Assembly: GCF_001856665.1 (NCBI RefSeq)
Contig: NZ_CP017781.1
Coordinates: forward strand, 1,769,501 to 1,833,500
Length of the DNA stretch: 64,000 bases
Reading direction: 5' to 3'
Source of the DNA: Rhodobacter xanthinilyticus
GTDB lineage: Bacteria > Pseudomonadota > Alphaproteobacteria > Rhodobacterales > Rhodobacteraceae
The notes below the pieces were generated by a model. That model did not search any database. It saw nothing but the letters and a program-made list of their open reading frames with translations, and was not told the origin of the DNA. The position numbers were made by a program, and so were the translations under genes. Positions 57,130 through 64,000 of the stretch are shown here, piece by piece. Position 1 is the first letter of the stretch; the number at the start of each line of letters is the position of its first letter.

Positions 57130-57161
57130 CGCTACGTCGCCCGGCCATGCTGCGCTGCGGC
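57130..57161. repeat. Block shared with 21805-21832
   Basis: CGCTACGTC (57130-57138) and ATGCTGCGCTGCGGC (57147-57161) match the block before the aldehyde dehydrogenase at 23 of 24 positions, with an eight-base rather than four-base spacer. It lies between the FadL-type start and the end of the 48-codon gene. Confidence 0.5.
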
Positions 57162-57190
57162 TTGTGTCTTCGTCAACACGACTGATCGGT

Positions 57191-57337
57191 TCAATTTGAG
57201 GCAAGCCCGAAGACGCCGAGCGCGGCGAGCCACAAAAGGCACAGCGTCAGCGCGACGAGCGTCGCGGCCCAGGGCGTGTAGCGCGGGGCGGGCAGGGGGG
57301 CGGGCGCGCGGCGCGTCGCGGCGGGTTTTCGAGCCAT
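57191..57337 (-). CDS. Small basic single-helix membrane protein, unknown
   Basis: A 48-residue open frame: an Arg/Pro/Ala-rich N-terminus (MARKPAATRRAPAPLPAPRY) and then one membrane helix (WAATLVALTLCLLWLAALGVFGL). The ATG at 57337 has a GGAGG ribosome site at ideal spacing. It is divergent from the GNAT gene. I recognise no family. The good ribosome site and the positive-inside topology support a real gene. Confidence 0.5.
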   Translation of the reverse strand: MARKPAATRRAPAPLPAPRYTPWAATLVALTLCLLWLAALGVFGLASN

Positions 57338-57419
57338 TCTGGCCTCCATGACTTCTGGCCTTCGTAAATTTCTTGCGGCCATTAAACTGCTGTTAGGTAA
57401 ATTCTGGCTTAACGGGGTC

Positions 57420-58316
57420 ATGAAAACCCTCGATGTCTTCGATAGCCCCTGTGATAGCGCCGGCTGGGAGCTGGCGGGCGAGGCCCTGGTGCCGGGCGCG
57501 GGGGGGGGCGCGTTGCAACAGGACTGGGCCTATGGGGTGATTGCGGCGGGCGCGGGGCGGCGGGTGCGGCGGCTCGAGATCCGGCAGGGCACCGAGCGGA
57601 TCGGGCTGGCGCAGGCGATCGGGCGGCGCGGGCTGTGGCTGATCAGCCGCGGGCCGGTGTTCGCGCCCGGGCTCGCGCCCGATCTGCGCCGCGCGGCGCT
57701 GCGGGCGGTGGCGCGCGCGCTGCCGGGCGTCACCCTCGTCACGCCGGAGGAGCCGGTGGCGGGCTTTGGGCTGATCCCGCTCGTCACCGCGCGCCATCAG
57801 GCGATCTGGTCGCTCGGCCCGGAGGAGGCGCATCTGCGCGCAGGCCTCGAGGCGAAATGGCGCAACCGTCTGGCCGCGGCCGAGCGCGCGGGGCTGCGCC
57901 TTGTGCCCGAGCCCGAGCCCGGCTGGCTGATCCGCGCCGAGGCCGATCAGCGCGCCGCGCGCGGCTACAAGGCGCTGCCGGGGGAGTTCATCCGCGCCTG
58001 GGAGATCGCGCGCCCGGGCGGGGTTCTGGCGCTCGCGGTGCTCTCGGAGGCGGGCGAGAAGATCGCGGGCGGGGTGTTCTTGCGCCACGGCCGCGGCGCG
58101 AGCTATCAGATCGGCTGGTCGGGCGAGGAGGGGCGGGCGCGGGGCGCGCATAATCTGCTCTTGTGGCAGGCGGGGCTGCGGCTGCGCCGGGCGGGGGTGC
58201 GCCGACTCGATCTGGGCGATATCAATTCCGAGGCCGGGGCGGGGCTGATGCGCTTCAAGCTCGGCACCGGGGCGGTCGCGCAAAGCCTCGGGGCGAGCGC
58301 GCTGGTGCTGCCCTGA
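57420..58316 (+). CDS. GNAT/FemAB-like acyltransferase
   Basis: A 298-residue protein with the FemAB/GNAT-fold pattern: ALQQDWAYGVIAAGAGRRVRRLEIRQG near the start, HLRAGLEAKWRNRLAAAERAGLRLVPEPE in the middle, and a C-terminal half with ISYQIGWS-like (RGASYQIGWSGEEGR) and LDLGDINSEAGAGLMRFKLGTGA. Such proteins transfer amino acids or acyl groups to lipid II or peptides. The start at 57420 is just downstream of the short promoter-like stretch. The substrate cannot be told. It is followed by a TehA-like gene. Confidence 0.75.
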   Translation: MKTLDVFDSPCDSAGWELAGEALVPGAGGGALQQDWAYGVIAAGAGRRVRRLEIRQGTERIGLAQAIGRRGLWLISRGPVFAPGLAPDLRRAALRAVARALPGVTLVTPEEPVAGFGLIPLVTARHQAIWSLGPEEAHLRAGLEAKWRNRLAAAERAGLRLVPEPEPGWLIRAEADQRAARGYKALPGEFIRAWEIARPGGVLALAVLSEAGEKIAGGVFLRHGRGASYQIGWSGEEGRARGAHNLLLWQAGLRLRRAGVRRLDLGDINSEAGAGLMRFKLGTGAVAQSLGASALVLP

Positions 58317-60947
<2,631 letters not shown>

Positions 60948-60967
60948 GCGGCTTTTGAGATCGAAAG

Positions 60968-61002
60968 CGGCGCGCGGGGGGGACCTCGCGCGCCGTTTCC
61001 TT
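60968..61002 (+). terminator. Terminator after guaB
   Basis: CGGCGCGCG (60968-60976) pairs with CGCGCGCCG (60987-60995) around a 10-base loop, followed by TTTCCTTTCG. Confidence 0.7.
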
Positions 61003-61084
61003 TCGCCGCAGCCCGGCGCGGGGGCCGCCCTTGCAATGGCCCGCGCGATCGGCCAAACAGGGGGCGCCCGCCCGAGGAGACCCC

Positions 61085-62464
61085 GTGGAACAGCCCAAGG
61101 CCCCGCCCCAGGACGCAGCCCCGCGCCGCAAGAACCTGCTGCTCGTCAGCTTCGACGATGCGGTGGCGCCCTGGCGCTACAAGACCGCCTTCGGCACGCC
61201 GCTGCGGGTGCCCAATCTCGACAAGCTCTGCACCGGCGCCACCGCCTTCAAGGCCACCTATGCCCAGGCGCCGATCTGCGGCCCCTCGCGGGCGAGCGCG
61301 ATGACCACCACCTGGCCGCATGAAACCGGCGTGCTCGACAATTCGCTCAATATCTTCGAGCGCGTCGGCACCGAGCGGTTCTGGATCTCGCGGATCAAGG
61401 CGGCGGGCTATTACACCTCCTCGGGCGGCAAGATCCACCATTCGCCGACCCTCGCGCGCCCCTATCACCGCGCCCTTTACAGCGATGCGCGCAAGGCCTT
61501 CTCGGTCGATCTGCGGCTGCCGCGCGAGATCCGCAAGGGCTCGCTCTCCTTCGGCGGCCACCGCGACGGGCGCGCCACCCGCGATGGCGAGCACGAGGAT
61601 TTCTACTTCGACCGCCAATCGGCCGACAGCGCGATCGATTTCCTGCAAAGCTATGAGGGCGAGGCGCCGTTCTTTCGCGAGCTGGGCCTTTTCAGCCCGC
61701 ATGCGCCCCATATCACCCCCGCGCGCTTCAAGGAGATGTATGACGTCGAGGCCTTCCGCCGCCCGGCCGATTGGGCGGGCTATCTCGCCGAGACCGAGTA
61801 CATCCGCCGCCATATCCCCGAAAACGAGGCCTTCCGCGACGAGGATCACTGGCGCAAGAGCGTGCGCAACTATTTCTCGGCCTATAGCCACGGCGATTAT
61901 CACCTCGGCCGGGTGCTCGGCGCGCTGGCGCGCTCGGCCCATGCGCGCAACACGCTGATCCTGGTCTTTGCCGACCATGGCTTCCACCTCGGCAACCGCA
62001 ACCTGTTCCGCAAGACCACGCTTTGGGAACAATCGCTCAACGTGCCGCTGATCATCTTCGACCCGGACAACCCGACGCCGCGCGAGATCACCGATCCGGT
62101 CGCGCTGATCAGCCTCGGCCCGACGATCCTCGACCTGCTCGGCATCGAGATGAGCCCGGAGGAACAGGCGCTCTCGCTGCGCCCGATGCTTTTCGGCGCG
62201 CGCGCGCCCGAACGCGTGGTGCCCTCCTTCTACAAACGCTCGATCACGATCCGAAAGGGGCGCTACCGGATCATCCGCTATGCCGACGGCAGCTTCCAGC
62301 TCTTCGATGTCGAGGAAGACCCCTGGCAGCTGCGCGATCTGGGTGCGGGGGATGCGGCCTTCGGCCCGATGCGCGCCGCGCTCGAGGCCTGGGCCGGGCA
62401 AAACGGCTATACGTTCTCCGAGCCGGGCTCCGATGATGGCGCGGATGAGCCCGAACATGGCTGA
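61085..62464 (+). CDS. Type I sulfatase (Cys-type formylglycine precursor)
   Basis: A 459-residue sulfatase-like hydrolase. The formylglycine motif is APICGPSRASAM with Cys65 as the residue to be oxidised (C-x-P-S-R). The metal site is LLLVSFDDAV at the N-terminus and LVFADHGFHLGNRNLFRK at the C-terminal third. Cytoplasmic by sequence: no signal peptide. The GTG at 61085 follows CGAGGAGACCCC; a start at 61031 has no ribosome site. It overlaps the maturase gene by eight bases. Substrate class is not evident; the domain is closest to choline- or iduronate-type sulfatases. Confidence 0.88.
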   Translation: MEQPKAPPQDAAPRRKNLLLVSFDDAVAPWRYKTAFGTPLRVPNLDKLCTGATAFKATYAQAPICGPSRASAMTTTWPHETGVLDNSLNIFERVGTERFWISRIKAAGYYTSSGGKIHHSPTLARPYHRALYSDARKAFSVDLRLPREIRKGSLSFGGHRDGRATRDGEHEDFYFDRQSADSAIDFLQSYEGEAPFFRELGLFSPHAPHITPARFKEMYDVEAFRRPADWAGYLAETEYIRRHIPENEAFRDEDHWRKSVRNYFSAYSHGDYHLGRVLGALARSAHARNTLILVFADHGFHLGNRNLFRKTTLWEQSLNVPLIIFDPDNPTPREITDPVALISLGPTILDLLGIEMSPEEQALSLRPMLFGARAPERVVPSFYKRSITIRKGRYRIIRYADGSFQLFDVEEDPWQLRDLGAGDAAFGPMRAALEAWAGQNGYTFSEPGSDDGADEPEHG

Positions 62465-63632
62465 GCCCGCGCCGGTCTTCTCGGTGATGACAAAGCCGAT
62501 GGGCCCGCGCTGCAATATTGATTGCAGCTATTGCTATTACCTTGAAAAGGAAGCGCTTTACCCCGAGGAGAAGCGCTTTCGCATGTCCGAGGCCATGCTC
62601 GAGACCTATACGCGCGAGCTGATCGGGGCGGCGGTGGCGGCGGGGCAGGGCGAGGTCGCCTTCGCCTGGCAGGGCGGCGAGCCGACGCTCGCGGGGCTTG
62701 GTTTTTTCCGCCGCGCGGTGGAGCTGCAGCGCGCCCTCGCGCCGCCCGGGCTGCGGGTGAGCAACAGTTTGCAAACCAACGCGATGCTGATCGACGCCGA
62801 CTGGGCCGCGTTTCTCGCGCAGGAAAACTTCCTCCTTGGCGTCAGCATCGACGGGCCGCGCGCGCTCCATGACCGCTACCGGCGCGACCGGGCGGGGCGG
62901 GGCACCCATGAGGCGGTGATGGCGGGGCTTGCGCATCTGCGCGCGGCCGGGGTCGAGTTCAACATCCTGTGCACGCTGCACCGGGCCAATGTCGGCAAGG
63001 GCAAGGAGCTCTACCGCTACCTGCGCGATCTGGGCACCACGCATCTGCAATTCATCCCGATCGTCGAGCGGCGCGCGCCCGCCGGCGGGCTCGCCCGCGC
63101 CCCCGAGATCGACGCCGACCCGGGCCTTGCGGTGACCGAGTGGAGCGTCAGCCCGCGCGCCTATGGCAAGTTCCTGTGCGAGACCTTCGACATCTGGTAT
63201 CGGCAAGATGTCGGGCGGGTCTTCGTGCAGTTCTTCGATGTGCAGGTCGGGCTCTGGCGCGGGCTGCCCTCGGCGCTGTGCGTCTTTGCCGAAACTTGCG
63301 GCACCGGGCTCGCGCTCGAGCACAATGGCGATCTCTACGCCTGCGACCATTACGTCTACCCCGAGTTCCGGCTGGGCAATATCGCCCGCGCGCCGATCGG
63401 CGCGCTCGCCGGCTCGGCGCGCGCGGCGCAGTTCGGCGCGGCCAAGCGCGACGCGCTCACCGCCCAATGCCGCGCCTGCGCCTATCGGTTCGCCTGCCAC
63501 GGCGGCTGCCCCAAACACCGCATCGCGCGCGCCCGCGACGGCGAGGCGGGGCATAATTACTTCTGCGAAAGCTACATGATGTTCTTCCGCCACGCGGGCG
63601 AACGGCTCGCGGCGCTGGCGGCGCGGATCTGA
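62457..63632 (+). CDS. Anaerobic sulfatase maturase (radical SAM/SPASM)
   Basis: Radical-SAM enzyme that oxidises the active-site Cys or Ser of sulfatases to formylglycine without oxygen. The 391 residues have the SAM cluster CNIDCSYC (Cys19, 23, 26) after MTKPMGPR. The SPASM auxiliary-cluster cysteines are in CVFAETCGTGLALEHNGDLYACDHYVYPEFRLGNI and CRACAYRFACHGGCPKHR. It overlaps the preceding sulfatase by eight bases, and that sulfatase has the Cys-type motif, so the pair is enzyme plus its maturase. An ATG at 62445 would add four residues. Confidence 0.93.
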   Translation: MAEPAPVFSVMTKPMGPRCNIDCSYCYYLEKEALYPEEKRFRMSEAMLETYTRELIGAAVAAGQGEVAFAWQGGEPTLAGLGFFRRAVELQRALAPPGLRVSNSLQTNAMLIDADWAAFLAQENFLLGVSIDGPRALHDRYRRDRAGRGTHEAVMAGLAHLRAAGVEFNILCTLHRANVGKGKELYRYLRDLGTTHLQFIPIVERRAPAGGLARAPEIDADPGLAVTEWSVSPRAYGKFLCETFDIWYRQDVGRVFVQFFDVQVGLWRGLPSALCVFAETCGTGLALEHNGDLYACDHYVYPEFRLGNIARAPIGALAGSARAAQFGAAKRDALTAQCRACAYRFACHGGCPKHRIARARDGEAGHNYFCESYMMFFRHAGERLAALAARI

Positions 63633-63758
63633 GCAATTTTCGGGCAAAGCCGTCTAAGACCAATCGGCAGATTTCCGCCCGTGCCGAATCGTCGCATTCT
63701 CTGCGCCGCGGCGTAAACTCGGGAAATCCGTTGTTTTTGCACAATTTTCGGGCAACAA

Positions 63759-63842
63759 CTTTGCTATTCTGCAAAGCAGCATTAACACCAGAAAAGGCTT
63801 TGCAACATTCCGAATCGGATTCGGCCGCTGCAAGCTTTTTGT
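63759..63842 (+). promoter_or_regulatory. Dyads and possible attenuator upstream of the DUF485 gene
   Basis: CTTTGC-TATTCT-GCAAAG (63759-63776) is a perfect inverted repeat resembling TTTGC-type sites of acetate regulators (RamB/ScfR class). Further TTTGC half-sites lie at 63736-63740 and 63798-63803. A second structure, AAAGGCTTTGCA ... TGCAAGCTTTTT (63793-63840), encloses the palindrome CCGAATC-G-GATTCGG (63810-63824) and ends in a T-run, like a terminator or attenuator inside the leader. In the 301-base gap 63633-63933 I see no other feature. Confidence 0.4.
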
Positions 63843-63933
63843 GCGAAATATTATTGCGCGCCGCCCCTCACGACTCTTTCTCGCAAGTCATGGCCGATAT
63901 ATCCCCGGCGCAATGCTTTACGAGGAGGTAGGT

Positions 63934-64000
63934 ATGGACCCCGTTCAAGAAAAGATCCTCGCCAATCCGCGGTTCAAGGAACTGGTTGCCCGTCGCAACC
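63934..64000 (+). CDS. DUF485 family inner-membrane protein (YjcH-like), start only
   Basis: The first 22 codons (MDPVQEKILANPRFKELVARR and onward) match the N-terminus of DUF485 proteins such as E. coli YjcH, which sit before the acetate/sodium symporter ActP. A GAGGAGG ribosome site precedes the ATG. The gene runs off the right edge, and actP is expected just beyond it. An acetate-uptake role is inferred from that family context. Confidence 0.7.
   Translation, partial: MDPVQEKILANPRFKELVARRN

Noticed and set aside
63731-63931. 66-codon open frame upstream of the DUF485 gene
   Set aside because: It starts without a ribosome site, runs through dyads and the T-rich stem, and has no recognisable features; a leader is more likely.

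Overview
The window is about 64 kb of very GC-rich, densely packed chromosome from an alphaproteobacterium, most likely a member of the Rhodobacteraceae close to Rhodobacter sensu lato. The evidence is the strong codon-level GC bias, the DUF6477/DUF6456 gene pair, the IalB, OmpP1/FadL and LpxI families, and the operon order pyrH-frr-uppS-cdsA-dxr-rseP-bamA. I see no prophage, transposase, integrase, CRISPR array or rRNA. The only tRNA is a tRNA-Ser(CGA).

Region by region. 0-5 kb: the N-terminal 721 residues of an Orn/Lys/Arg decarboxylase (minus strand, running off the left edge), then an octaheme c-type cytochrome of the tetrathionate-reductase type with its b-type membrane partner. 5-13 kb: cell-envelope genes (DUF882 peptidase, L,D-transpeptidase, and an lpxD-acyl carrier protein-ketosynthase cluster), an IalB protein, a gene-free stretch with two candidate small RNAs, and a HerA-like ATPase. 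13-19 kb: DUF6477/DUF6456 pair, peroxiredoxin, lipA, Ppx/GppA phosphatase and rlmE. 19-26 kb: a GAF-Fis regulator, a YeiH/LysR pair, an aldehyde dehydrogenase and a chemoreceptor. 26-40 kb: an AraC regulator, miaA and the long housekeeping run pyrH-frr-uppS-cdsA-dxr-rseP, bamA-skp-fabZ-lpxA-lpxI-lpxB. 40-47 kb: a small cytochrome c and a three-gene transglutaminase / ATP-grasp-alpha-E / transglutaminase-DUF2126 operon, a computationally predicted but biochemically unassigned peptide-bond-forming system. 47-58 kb: tRNA-Ser, DUF2059 and TPM proteins, an Lrp/LysE pair, an aminotransferase, tetR-ppk2, metA with a P-loop protein, and a FadL-type porin. 58-64 kb: a GNAT protein, a TehA-like channel, guaB, a sulfatase with its radical-SAM maturase, and the first 22 codons of a DUF485 (yjcH-like) gene.

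How they work together. Much of the window builds the outer membrane: BamA and a Skp-like chaperone, lipid A synthesis (LpxA, LpxI, LpxB, LpxD, FabZ), isoprenoid carriers (Dxr, UppS), phospholipid (CdsA) and murein remodelling (DUF882, L,D-transpeptidase). lpxD is not in its usual place between skp and fabZ; it lies 29 kb away with a private ACP and ketosynthase.

The most interesting signals not explained by single genes are: (1) a G8 tract that puts the octaheme cytochrome's signal peptide out of frame; (2) a dispersed hairpin family in which two 130-bp copies have an inverted inner core; (3) identical TGTCTC-N6-GAGACA operators upstream of the GAF-Fis regulator and of the aldehyde dehydrogenase; (4) a near-consensus Irr (ICE) box in front of the peroxiredoxin; (5) candidate small RNAs at 11.1-11.4 kb; and (6) the transglutaminase/ATP-grasp operon. 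All assignments come from reading the sequence; no database search was possible.
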